Assembly: GCA_002937505.1 (NCBI GenBank)
Contig: PTJY01000001.1
Coordinates: 186,001 to 250,000 of the forward strand
DNA length: 64,000 nucleotides
Direction of reading: 5' to 3'
From: Alphaproteobacteria bacterium MarineAlpha12_Bin1
Lineage (GTDB): Bacteria; Pseudomonadota; Alphaproteobacteria; UBA6615
Made by a program: the position numbers and the translations under genes. The notes beneath the pieces are model-generated. The model worked only from the letters and a program-made list of their open reading frames with translations, was not told the origin of the DNA and did not search any database. Positions 8,496-16,950 of this stretch are shown in pieces. Every line of letters starts with the position of its first letter. Positions within the stretch are counted from its first letter, which is position 1.

Positions 8496-9228
8496 ATTGT
8501 TACAAAATTTTAGCGCAGAGAGAATAGCCAAGGTGTTATCCAGGTCGGGGGTGTGCTCTCGACGAGAAGCTGAACGTTTGATTTTACAAGGACGAATCAG
8601 CGTTGACGGAAAAATAATAGATAGCCCCGCTTTAAATGTAAGCTCAGAAAATAACATCTTATTCGATGGAAACCCGATTCCTGATATAGAGCCAACCAGA
8701 ATATGGCGCTATCATAAACCACCAGGGCGTTTAACCACACGAAAAGATCCGGAAGACAGGCCTACAATTTTCGATGGACTACCTAAAGAATTTTCTAATC
8801 TAAAAACAATTGGTCGCCTAGATATGAATACAGAAGGCCTTTTGTTACTGACCAATGATGGTGAACTGGCAAGATATCTGGAACTGCCAACCACTGGTTG
8901 GACTAGAAAGTATAGAATTAGAGTCCATGGGACCATTGATACTAAAATATTTCTGAAACTCAAAAATCGGGTAACCATTGAAGGTCATGAATATGGCCCT
9001 GTTATTGCAAATTTAGAGCGCCAAGTAGGTGCTAACGCATGGATTGAAATCAGTCTTCAAGAAGGAAAAAACCGTGAAGTCAGAAGACTTATGGAACATT
9101 TTGGCTATACAGTAAATCGACTTATACGGGTATCTTTTGGGCCCTTTCATCTAGGCAAGTTGCCAAGAGGACAATTCGAAGAGATTCCTCCCAGAGTGCT
9201 ATTATCAAATCTTCCAAGCGATTATTAA
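8488..9228 (+). CDS. rluB: 23S rRNA pseudouridine synthase RluB-type
   Basis: A 246-residue RsuA/RluB-family enzyme that isomerises a specific uridine in 23S rRNA. An S4 RNA-binding domain occupies roughly residues 10-70 (RIAKVLSRSGVCSRREAE). The catalytic domain has the signature GRLDMNTEGLLLLTNDG, whose Asp is the nucleophile, and the C-terminal EGKNREVRRLMEH segment typical of the family. The ATG at 8488 lies within the last codons of the preceding gene. It is followed four bases later by rsmD, the normal neighbour. Assignment to RluB rather than RsuA or RluF rests on context and general resemblance. Confidence 0.9.
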   Translation: MSKLLQNFSAERIAKVLSRSGVCSRREAERLILQGRISVDGKIIDSPALNVSSENNILFDGNPIPDIEPTRIWRYHKPPGRLTTRKDPEDRPTIFDGLPKEFSNLKTIGRLDMNTEGLLLLTNDGELARYLELPTTGWTRKYRIRVHGTIDTKIFLKLKNRVTIEGHEYGPVIANLERQVGANAWIEISLQEGKNREVRRLMEHFGYTVNRLIRVSFGPFHLGKLPRGQFEEIPPRVLLSNLPSDY

Positions 9229-9232
9229 AACG

Positions 9233-9793
9233 ATGATACGTATAGTCGGAGGCAAACATCGCGGCAAAATGATATCCGTACCAGAAGGAAATTTCACACG
9301 TCCAACAACTAATCGGGTGCGGGAATCTCTATTTAATATATTGGAATCGAAATCTTTACTACATGGAGTCAGTGTTCTGGACGGATGCGCTGGCTCAGGC
9401 TCACTAGGGCTTGAAGCACTATCAAGAGGGGCCAACCATGCAACCTTTTTTGATGTCAACAAACAAGCACTAAAAACTTTAGAGCAAAACATATCTTTTT
9501 TGAAAGAAGATAAATCAACTAATATATATCTCGCAGATGTAACAGACCCACCTAAAAATAAAAGAAAAGAGGTTTGTTCAATAGTATTCCTTGACGCTCC
9601 TTATAACAGTGATGTTCCGATCAAGGCGCTAAGTGCCTTGATAGATAAAAGTTGGATTCAAAAAGGCAGTCTGATTATTATAGAATGTGCCAAACATACA
9701 GCATTAAGAGAAAACACAAATTTAAAAGAAATTGATTTTCGTGCTTACGGTTCTACCGAACTACATTTTTTAGAATACTGCCCAACTCTTTAA
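9233..9793 (+). CDS. rsmD: 16S rRNA (guanine-966-N2)-methyltransferase
   Basis: A 186-residue SAM-dependent Rossmann methyltransferase modifying G966 of 16S rRNA. It begins with the family-typical RIVGGKHRGK. It then has RPTTNRVRESLFNIL, the SAM-binding LDGCAGSGSLGLEALSRGA, and the catalytic-loop region FLDAPY. That last motif is normally Asp/Asn-Pro-Pro-Tyr; here the first proline is alanine, a mild departure. It follows rluB with a 4-base gap and is probably co-transcribed with it. The gene ends 32 bases before the convergent mutL stop. Confidence 0.93.
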   Translation: MIRIVGGKHRGKMISVPEGNFTRPTTNRVRESLFNILESKSLLHGVSVLDGCAGSGSLGLEALSRGANHATFFDVNKQALKTLEQNISFLKEDKSTNIYLADVTDPPKNKRKEVCSIVFLDAPYNSDVPIKALSALIDKSWIQKGSLIIIECAKHTALRENTNLKEIDFRAYGSTELHFLEYCPTL

Positions 9794-9825
9794 ATAAACT
9801 TCATTAGGTTAACTTCTATATTACT

Positions 9826-11646
9826 TCACCGACGACCAAACAATCGTTCTATATCGGTAAGTTTCAGCTCAATATATGTTGGCCGACCGTGATTGCACTG
9901 GTCAGAATGAGGAGTTACTTCCATTTCTCTTAATAGGGCGTCCATTTCACTCGGGTTAAGTTGTCTTCCTGCCCTAACACTTCCGTGACATGCCATAGTA
10001 CTGCAAACTTCTTCAAGACGCTCTCTTAACGACAATTCAGAATCCATAACTTTCAAATCATCAGCCAAGTCAACAATCAACGATTTTGTGTCTGTATGAC
10101 CCAATAGACTAGGAACTTCACGTACTACGATTGCTCCATGACCAAATTTTTCTAATACTAAACCTAACTCCGTTAGTTCAGCAGCGCGATCTACTAGTCT
10201 AGTCGCTGCCTCATCATCTAGTTCAATAATTTCTGGTATTAAAAGACCTTGGCGTATGACTCCATTTCCATTGAGGGCCTTTTTCATACGCTCATACACT
10301 AATCTTTCATGTGCTGCATGCTGATCAACTATGACGATGCTATCTTCTGTTTGTGAAACAATATATGTCGCATGTAGTTGAGCCCTCGCCGCGCCCAGAG
10401 GATAATTTTTGGATATGATTTCACCATTATCCTTATTTGGACTTTCAACTTCGGTAACAAATTGGACATTTTTTAACGACTCTATGGCTCCAGATGGCGG
10501 GTAATCTATTTTTGATGTTTCATTTTTACCTTCAAATAATCGTTCTCTTAGAGGTAATTGACTCTTCAATCCTGAGTTCGGATCTCTCAAAGGAGATTGA
10601 AATTTAGACAAGGCCAAATCTGCAACTGTAGTAGATACATTTTGACTAGAACTGGATAATAATTGCTTTAAGGTGCCAACTATTAATCCCCGAATTTTAG
10701 CAGCGTCACGAAAACGAACTTCACTTTTGGCAGGATGCACGTTTACATCCACCAGTTCTGTATTAATATCTATAAATAGAGCTATCAAAGGATGTCTTTG
10801 TCGAGCTAAAAAGTCTTGATATGCTGCTCTTACTGCACCATGCAAAAGACGATCTCTCACCGGGCGGCCATTGACAAAAAGATACTGATAACGCGTAGTG
10901 TTCCGGTTGAGCGTTGGAACGCTAGCATAGCCATAGAGTTTTACCCCCTCTATTTCAGAGGAAACCATTAAAGAGTTTTCAAAAAACTCTTTTCCCATTA
11001 TCGAAGATAGGCGGCGAAGTAAAGCTGGATCACTACCTGTTAAATCAGTTTCACTTACACAAGAAAATTTGACTTTTTCTCCATCGTTGATTGAAAATGC
11101 CACCTCAGGATTCGTCATTGCCAATCGATACACAGCATCCATAATATGACTAAATTCGGTTCGGTCAGTTTTAAGAAACTTAAGCCTTGCTGGGGTTGCA
11201 TAAAACATGTCGCGTACTTCTACGCGGGTTCCATAATTCTGTGACGATAGTTTTGGACTAGATTTCTTTCCCCCTTCAACGTTTAATTCCCAAGCTTCAC
11301 TACCTTTTGGTCGTGATGTTATTCTTAGTTTACTGATAGCTCCTATAGACGGTAATGCCTCACCTCGAAAGCCTAAGGTAGTAATTTTGGATAAATCATC
11401 ATTAGGCAATTTAGAAGTTGCATGTCTTTGAACTGATAATATCATTTGCTCGGGTGTCATACCTAATCCGTCATCCGTTACTGATAAATAAGTTCTTCCA
11501 CCATTACGGATTAATAGATCTATTTTTGTAGCACCAGCATCTAAAGAATTTTCAACAAGTTCCTTTATTGCAGCTGCAGGCCTTTCAATGACTTCACCCG
11601 CGGCTATCTGGTTTACCAAGGTATCAGGTAAAACCCTTATGTTCAC
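9826..11646 (-). CDS. mutL: DNA mismatch repair protein MutL
   Basis: This 606-residue GHKL ATPase links MutS to strand incision in mismatch repair. The N-terminal ATPase motifs are clear: ENSLDAG near 31-37, DDGLGM near 58-63 and GFRGEAL near 93-99. The C-terminal dimerisation domain carries the endonuclease signature DQHA-x2-E-x4-E (DQHAAHERLVYE) and the associated ACHGS and CNHGRP segments, so this is the nicking type used by organisms without MutH. The middle region is a low-conservation linker. Its start overlaps the pgi stop by 4 bases (ATGA), indicating co-translation with pgi. Confidence 0.97.
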   Translation of the reverse strand: MNIRVLPDTLVNQIAAGEVIERPAAAIKELVENSLDAGATKIDLLIRNGGRTYLSVTDDGLGMTPEQMILSVQRHATSKLPNDDLSKITTLGFRGEALPSIGAISKLRITSRPKGSEAWELNVEGGKKSSPKLSSQNYGTRVEVRDMFYATPARLKFLKTDRTEFSHIMDAVYRLAMTNPEVAFSINDGEKVKFSCVSETDLTGSDPALLRRLSSIMGKEFFENSLMVSSEIEGVKLYGYASVPTLNRNTTRYQYLFVNGRPVRDRLLHGAVRAAYQDFLARQRHPLIALFIDINTELVDVNVHPAKSEVRFRDAAKIRGLIVGTLKQLLSSSSQNVSTTVADLALSKFQSPLRDPNSGLKSQLPLRERLFEGKNETSKIDYPPSGAIESLKNVQFVTEVESPNKDNGEIISKNYPLGAARAQLHATYIVSQTEDSIVIVDQHAAHERLVYERMKKALNGNGVIRQGLLIPEIIELDDEAATRLVDRAAELTELGLVLEKFGHGAIVVREVPSLLGHTDTKSLIVDLADDLKVMDSELSLRERLEEVCSTMACHGSVRAGRQLNPSEMDALLREMEVTPHSDQCNHGRPTYIELKLTDIERLFGRR

Positions 11647-12914
11647 TTCAAACCCCTTAGATATGTTCGAACTAGATTCTTGCCTTCTTCCACTGCAGGT
11701 TGATTAAAAGGATTTACATCCAGTAGCCTGGCTGCAATTACAGTTTCTAACATGTAATGCATCATTAGTGCCCCTACAGTTGATTCGTCTACGCTATCTA
11801 TTTCAAACGTTCGGACAGGAATACCTTGAGATATAATCGTTTCTGTGGTTATTTTTTTCTCCGCAGAGATAACATCTCCCACTGTACAATCAGCTAAATA
11901 CTCCAAGCCAGTTTGATTAGATAAAGTTGGATCAATATCCGGACCTACACCTAAATAATTAGGCGAGATTATAGAGATCATCTTATCTCTTGGCCCATCT
12001 AAATAAAGTTGCAACTGGCTATGTTGATCTACAGAACCCAGCGCTGGAACTGGGGTTATACCTAGACCCCGTTTGCCCAGACTTTCAGCCCAAAGCTGTC
12101 TATACCAAAGAGTAAATTTATTTAGCTTATCGCTATAAGGCATTAAAACTGAAATATTTATAGCTTTCTCTCTATATAAAGCAATTGATACGGCAGCTCC
12201 TAAAACAGATGGAATTTCTTCAACGTTATCTGTCTCAATGGCATTTTTTAGTACTTCACTAGCCCCTAGACAGACAGCTTCCGCATCAACCCCGGCCATC
12301 AATGTTGGTATTAACCCGACAATACTAAAGGCACTATAACGTCCACCTATATTAGGGTCATGTTCTAGAACTGAAATACCTCTCTTCAAAGCAAAACGAT
12401 ATAATGGAGTATCACCTTTTTCGGTAATAATAAGTGTTTTTTTTAGGTTATAAGATTCCAAATTCGTCACAAACGTAATAGCTTGCACTAGGGTTTCCAG
12501 AGTTTCTCCTGACTTGGAAATAACAAGTAAACCTATGCGTTTAGTTCTATTTTGTGACAAACATTTATCTATAGTAAACGGATCTATGTTATCGAGAAAT
12601 TGTATTTGGGGACTTCCATTATCACTAGATAAGGAGCTTAGGGCCTGTCCGCCTAGGCTTGCCCCACCTGTGCCCAAGACAAAAACTAAATCACATTCCT
12701 TATAAAATTCACTTGCCACCTCTTTTGACTGATACAGGTTAGTATCATTTTTAGACAAATCAAAAGCAGGTAAATTACCAGCGTCAATATCCAGTTTCAT
12801 TGACTCCAGCGCATTTCGAGCTTTCTCGAGATACTTTTCAAAGATTTCTCTATTCAGCCCCTTTTTACCAATTACGGAGGAAAAACAAGCTGATATATTC
12901 TGCTGATATTTCAT
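11643..12914 (-). CDS. pgi: Glucose-6-phosphate isomerase
   Basis: A 423-residue cytosolic enzyme interconverting glucose-6-phosphate and fructose-6-phosphate. It has two SIS-type sugar-phosphate subdomains. The phosphate-binding SKSGETLET lies around 152-160, preceded by GTGGASLGGQAL, and GLGITP-like and YLDGPRDK segments are in the second half. It is shorter than the E. coli enzyme of about 550 residues. The N-terminal and C-terminal ends look complete, and short forms are usual in many alphaproteobacteria. It is translationally coupled to mutL downstream. Confidence 0.93.
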   Translation of the reverse strand: MKYQQNISACFSSVIGKKGLNREIFEKYLEKARNALESMKLDIDAGNLPAFDLSKNDTNLYQSKEVASEFYKECDLVFVLGTGGASLGGQALSSLSSDNGSPQIQFLDNIDPFTIDKCLSQNRTKRIGLLVISKSGETLETLVQAITFVTNLESYNLKKTLIITEKGDTPLYRFALKRGISVLEHDPNIGGRYSAFSIVGLIPTLMAGVDAEAVCLGASEVLKNAIETDNVEEIPSVLGAAVSIALYREKAINISVLMPYSDKLNKFTLWYRQLWAESLGKRGLGITPVPALGSVDQHSQLQLYLDGPRDKMISIISPNYLGVGPDIDPTLSNQTGLEYLADCTVGDVISAEKKITTETIISQGIPVRTFEIDSVDESTVGALMMHYMLETVIAARLLDVNPFNQPAVEEGKNLVRTYLRGLK

Positions 12915-12952
12915 CGAGTCAACGAACCACTAGAAACTGATAAGGAGCATTT

Positions 12953-12990
12953 CACATTTCCTGATAAACATTAGCAACAGGAGAAATGTG
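12953..12990. repeat. Inverted repeat between the M16 peptidase genes and pgi
   Basis: An 8-base perfect inverted repeat, CACATTTC and GAAATGTG, is extended inward by CTG/CAG after a 2-base bulge, with about 14 bases of loop. It lies in the 133-base gap after the M16 pair stops and before pgi starts. On the plus strand it is followed by an A/T-rich run ending in five T, but no plus-strand gene ends here. On the minus strand the T-tract is on the wrong side for a standard terminator. It may be a minus-strand RNA-processing hairpin or an operator for pgi. Confidence 0.4.
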
Positions 12991-13047
12991 GATAAATTTT
13001 TCTATATTTAATTTATTTCTAAACCTAGAGCTAAAATTTAAAATGAA

Positions 13048-14403
13048 TCATTTAGGATTTAAGGTCTTCACATCCTTTAGACCTTCAGGTTGACCTACAA
13101 CAATAAAATCTAGAAAATCTGGATCTATCCATTTTTTTGCTATTCTCCTTAAATCTTCTAAAGTAACCGATTTAAACTTTTTATTGCGCTCATCTATATA
13201 ATTGACTCCTAGCTTCCGTCTCTGAAGAGCAACTAAAATGTCGGATATTGAAGAAGTACTATCAAATCTTAAAGCAAGCGAACCAGTAATGTTGTCCTGT
13301 GCAGAGGACAACTCTTGCTGCGTTATTTGTTCTTTGTGAATTCGACCCCACTCATTTTGTATGATTTGAATAGTCTGACTTGCTGTCAGATTATCTGTGG
13401 ATGCCCCACCAACCCATAAAGCCGAATATTTCATAGGCAACAAATAACTATAAACAGAATAAGCCAGTCCTCTTTTCTCACGAACTTCTTCATAAAGACG
13501 TGAAGTAAAGCTACCTCCACCTAATATATGGTTAAGTATATAAGCTCCATAGTAATCTGGGTGATCTCTTGGCAAACCTCTGTGACTAAATAAAATATTA
13601 CTCTGGGATTGTCGTAGCCGATAAACATAAACATCGCCCCTAACACTAGGCTGTATCGACTCAATTATTGGTTTGACTTGAAGTTTCGGAAGTTGCGAAA
13701 AAGTACTATCTAGTAGAGCAGCAAGTTCAGATGGTGTAATATCACCAGCTACACCGATCCGCATATTAGATAGAGCAAACCTCTTTTCTACATAATCATG
13801 CAAGTCATACTTAGTAATAGCTCCAATACTTCTGTCTGTCCCAAGCGTCTTACTAGCATATGGATGATCTGGAAAATTTATAGACCACATGGCTTCCTTG
13901 GCTATATGATCGGGATCTTTCCTTTTACTAGCAATTTCCGCTAAAAGCTGACTACGAATGCGTTCTACATCAACATTATCAAAACGTGGTTCGGTAATTG
14001 CTAATTTTAACATTTCAAAAGCTTTAATACGGCTTCTATTAAGGGTTTTAAGGCTGCCACTGAAATAATCTTTAGAAACGGAAAAACTCATTTTAATAGA
14101 TCTATTCTCCAGAACACGTTTGAATTCTTTAGAATTAAGCTCTCCTGCTCCCTCATCAAGTAACAAAGATACCATTTTAGATAATCCAGCCTTATTCACA
14201 GGATCAGCTGAAGCACCAGAAAGAACCGAAAATGAGATCGAGGTGATTGGCAGCATGCGATCCTCAAGCAGCCAAGCTTTAACACCTCGAGAACTGATCA
14301 CCTGTTGGATTTCAACAGCTCTAGCATTTTGCGTAAAACAAATAATTATACAAAGCACACATGCAAAAATGATTTTGTTATCAATTTCACTACAATGTTT
14401 CAT
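13048..14403 (-). CDS. M16-family peptidase-like protein, non-catalytic subunit
   Basis: This 451-residue secreted or periplasmic protein has an N-terminal signal peptide (hydrophobic run IIFACVLCIIICF, then an Ala-rich cleavage region). It has the two-lobed M16 fold, but the zinc motif HxxEH is degenerate: the aligned stretch reads KMVSL. It does keep the C-terminal R/Y substrate-binding element (RGLAYSVYSY). That pattern matches the non-catalytic partner in heterodimeric M16 peptidases. The catalytic partner lies immediately upstream, 9 bases away on the same strand. Loss of the zinc site is therefore normal for this subunit rather than a sign of decay. Confidence 0.88.
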   Translation of the reverse strand: MKHCSEIDNKIIFACVLCIIICFTQNARAVEIQQVISSRGVKAWLLEDRMLPITSISFSVLSGASADPVNKAGLSKMVSLLLDEGAGELNSKEFKRVLENRSIKMSFSVSKDYFSGSLKTLNRSRIKAFEMLKLAITEPRFDNVDVERIRSQLLAEIASKRKDPDHIAKEAMWSINFPDHPYASKTLGTDRSIGAITKYDLHDYVEKRFALSNMRIGVAGDITPSELAALLDSTFSQLPKLQVKPIIESIQPSVRGDVYVYRLRQSQSNILFSHRGLPRDHPDYYGAYILNHILGGGSFTSRLYEEVREKRGLAYSVYSYLLPMKYSALWVGGASTDNLTASQTIQIIQNEWGRIHKEQITQQELSSAQDNITGSLALRFDSTSSISDILVALQRRKLGVNYIDERNKKFKSVTLEDLRRIAKKWIDPDFLDFIVVGQPEGLKDVKTLNPK

Positions 14404-14412
14404 TGGAACATA

Positions 14413-15777
14413 CTAGTTTTTTACTTTAGGCATCAGCACGCCAGTAACAAAAGCTTGAGAGGCTAATATTTCTCTAGCTACTGAATTGACCTGTTCAACT
14501 GTTACTTCGGAAATTCTCTTTGACCATTGCTCTACATCAGAGACCGACTGTCCTGTAGAAAGCGCAACTCCAAATAAATAGGCAGGGCCACTTAAACTAT
14601 CTCTAGTGTAAATCGAACTATCTATCAGCCTATTTTTAGCTATTTTTAGCTCTTCCTCTTTTACACCAAATTGTTCAACGAGTTTTAGTTCTTTTTCTAA
14701 AGAGATTACCACTCGATTAATATCAACATTTGGTCGAGGACTGATCCAAATTCCCAGTGATGATTCACCCAAGTAATTCGGAAAATACCAAGCTCCTGTT
14801 GATACTGCTAAGGGCTGATCTACAACCAAAGAAGAGTAGAGCCTACTTGAAAGTGATCCTCCTAAAATTTCGACAAAAACTTCAATTGCAAATGCTTTGT
14901 CTTTATAATTACTTGAATAGCTGGGAACCACCCATCGTCTGATCCAGGTTGGATACCCAACCTTTTCATCTTTTAAAATCACTTTTTTTTCTACTCGAGC
15001 AAAAGGTTCTAGCACTCTCTCTCGGAGAGGCACAAAACGAAAAGGAACTTTTCCATAAGAGCTCTTTGCCAATTCAAATACTTGAGAAGAGGACACGTCT
15101 CCGCTTACGACCAGCACAGCGTTATTGGGGCTGTACCAAGTTTCATAAAACTCAACTATGTCTTTAGTTTCCAACTCTAGTATCTCATTTTCCCATCCAA
15201 TTACAGGAATCCCATAGGGATGATTTATAAAGAGAGCCGCATCGATCTGTTCGTTTAATAAGCTCTGGGGATTATTTTCTACTCTAGATCTACGTTCTTC
15301 AAGTATAACTTTTCTCTCTGAATTAACTAACTCTTCATTTAAAACTAGCCCAGTCATGCGATCAGATTCGAGCTCCATTATTAAACCTAGGTGTTCAACT
15401 GGAACAGTTTGGTAATAACCGGTATAGTCATGCCCGGTAAAAGCATTTTCTTTTCCTCCAAGTCTTGCAACAGTTTCGGAAAACCTCCCCGGAGGATTTT
15501 TTTTCGTTCCTTTGAACATTAAATGTTCGAGAAAATGAGCTAATCCGGACTTGCCATATGGGTCATCTGCAGACCCCACTTTGTAAAATAACATCTGAGT
15601 TACTACAGGTGCACGGTTGTTTTCAATAACAACAATATGTAGTCCGTTATCGAGAATAAGTGTTTTAGGATTGTAAGCTTGTGCCAATACTCCGCTAAAA
15701 CTTGTAAGGAGTATCATTAAAGATAAACCCCAAAAGCTGACAATTAACAAACTGAATTGATTATAGAAACGTGACAT
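14413..15777 (-). CDS. M16-family zinc metallopeptidase, catalytic subunit
   Basis: A 454-residue pitrilysin-family zinc peptidase with a signal peptide (residues about 1-33). The inverted zinc motif is HFLEH at 81-85, with the distal glutamate in the MELESDRM region. It lacks the R/Y element found in its downstream neighbour, so the two probably form a heterodimer in the periplasm. Members degrade small proteins and peptides and have been linked to processing of secreted polypeptides; the actual substrate here is not evident. It follows the DUF3035 lipoprotein gene after a 44-base gap, an arrangement common in alphaproteobacteria. Confidence 0.9.
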   Translation of the reverse strand: MSRFYNQFSLLIVSFWGLSLMILLTSFSGVLAQAYNPKTLILDNGLHIVVIENNRAPVVTQMLFYKVGSADDPYGKSGLAHFLEHLMFKGTKKNPPGRFSETVARLGGKENAFTGHDYTGYYQTVPVEHLGLIMELESDRMTGLVLNEELVNSERKVILEERRSRVENNPQSLLNEQIDAALFINHPYGIPVIGWENEILELETKDIVEFYETWYSPNNAVLVVSGDVSSSQVFELAKSSYGKVPFRFVPLRERVLEPFARVEKKVILKDEKVGYPTWIRRWVVPSYSSNYKDKAFAIEVFVEILGGSLSSRLYSSLVVDQPLAVSTGAWYFPNYLGESSLGIWISPRPNVDINRVVISLEKELKLVEQFGVKEEELKIAKNRLIDSSIYTRDSLSGPAYLFGVALSTGQSVSDVEQWSKRISEVTVEQVNSVAREILASQAFVTGVLMPKVKN

Positions 15778-15821
15778 TAAAGAATAATGGAGTTAAAAAA
15801 ATTAGGAATTAGTACTAACAA

Positions 15822-16427
15822 TCAAAAAAGTTTAAGCAATTGTTTTGATTTACGGCCAATATATGGGGTGGGGCCTTCTGTAGGTTTTTTCCCTAGCTCT
15901 TTGTTTTCTATTAAACGTTGGGACTCTTTATTTGCGTCAACCACAATACCTTTTTCTGGTTTGTGGTTTAATAGCTTAAGTATAAAAGTCATATCAGCTT
16001 CAGCTAAAATAGAACTTTCACGATCGATTCTGGTACGAATGTTTGGCTCAACTTTATCCGCTCCACTAAGTTTAAGTAGGGCCTTTTCACCTTCTGTGAA
16101 TTGTTTGCCCTTAAACTTAGTTAAAAAATTGGTGTTTTTTCTTTGAAAAACAGTATTTCTTGCCTGTTCCCTAGGAGTGGCAACACCTGGCCTTTCTGCA
16201 CCTGGCTTAGGAGGGCGGAGTTTAAAATCTGGAGGCTGTGATAAAGGCGCGCGCTTAATAACTGCAAATTCATCGGGAGCCTGACGCTCAAGACCAAAGG
16301 TCCTTTTGGCCGAATCACCACAAGAAGCAAGTGATAGAATCAAAACAAAAGCAACTACGAAAAATTTCGAAAAACTTTGCAATCTAATGTATCTGTTTAA
16401 CTGATTTTTGTAGAATAAAGATTCCAT
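15822..16427 (-). CDS. DUF3035 lipoprotein, BamF-like
   Basis: A 201-residue lipoprotein with a hydrophobic leader ending in a lipobox (LSLASC, Cys near residue 36). The DUF3035 core follows: PDEFAVIKRAPLSQPPDF and LRPPKPGAERP. In Caulobacter a protein of this family (BamF) is part of the outer-membrane beta-barrel assembly machine; equivalence here is inferred from family and context. It sits directly downstream of the signal peptidase II gene, which would process it. The C-terminal half is charged and proline-containing with no recognised fold. Confidence 0.8.
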   Translation of the reverse strand: MESLFYKNQLNRYIRLQSFSKFFVVAFVLILSLASCGDSAKRTFGLERQAPDEFAVIKRAPLSQPPDFKLRPPKPGAERPGVATPREQARNTVFQRKNTNFLTKFKGKQFTEGEKALLKLSGADKVEPNIRTRIDRESSILAEADMTFILKLLNHKPEKGIVVDANKESQRLIENKELGKKPTEGPTPYIGRKSKQLLKLF

Positions 16428-16482
16428 TTTTAACCTACCTCAATACTACTAATTTCGATTGTCTCTGTTGTCATCAATCTAA

Positions 16483-16947
16483 TCACTTTTGAGTTGACAC
16501 ACACAAACTCTTATAGAGCAGAAGTAATGCGCCAATAACTATACAACTATCTGCCAAATTAAACGCCGGCCAATGAAACCCTAAAAAATGAAAATCTAGA
16601 AAATCTATAACAGCACCAATTATTATACGATCAACCAGATTACTCAAAGCCCCTCCTAAAACCAAAACTAGACATATAACAACATAAACACTTTTTGAGC
16701 GAAACAACCAAATAAATAAGATTAAAATTAAAACTATCGCGACAATAACAAGAATCCATCGCCCTAATTCACTACCTGTATTAAAAAAACCAAAACTTAT
16801 GCCCGTATTGTAAACAGGAACCAAGTTAAAAAAACTGGTAACTTCTATAACCCTATATGGGTTAAAAATCATACCGATTATGATTTTCTTTGAAATTTGA
16901 TCAATTATCACAATCAAAATAACTAAAAAAAGCGCCCAGGCACGCAT
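16483..16947 (-). CDS. lspA: Lipoprotein signal peptidase (signal peptidase II)
   Basis: A 154-residue inner-membrane aspartyl peptidase that removes signal peptides from diacylglyceryl-modified prolipoproteins. Four hydrophobic membrane segments are visible. The catalytic aspartates sit in the two usual motifs, SNLVDRII with VIDFLDF, and FNLADSCIVIG. The gene follows ileS with a 3-base gap, the classical ileS-lspA pairing, and precedes a lipoprotein gene whose product it should process. Confidence 0.95.
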   Translation of the reverse strand: MRAWALFLVILIVIIDQISKKIIIGMIFNPYRVIEVTSFFNLVPVYNTGISFGFFNTGSELGRWILVIVAIVLILILFIWLFRSKSVYVVICLVLVLGGALSNLVDRIIIGAVIDFLDFHFLGFHWPAFNLADSCIVIGALLLLYKSLCVSTQK

Positions 16948-16950
16948 CCT

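Noticed and set aside
9233-9793. RsmD inactivated by the DPPY-to-DAPY change
   Set aside because: The catalytic Asp, second Pro and Tyr remain and all other motifs are intact; a single Pro-to-Ala change is weak evidence for loss of function.
11643-12914. Truncated pgi (423 residues against about 550 in E. coli)
   Set aside because: Both ends and the phosphate-binding motifs are intact, and short Pgi forms are common in alphaproteobacteria.
13048-14403. Possible decayed M16 peptidase, because the HxxEH zinc motif is missing
   Set aside because: The neighbouring gene carries HFLEH and this one carries the R/Y element, the normal division between catalytic and non-catalytic subunits, so it is not a pseudogene.
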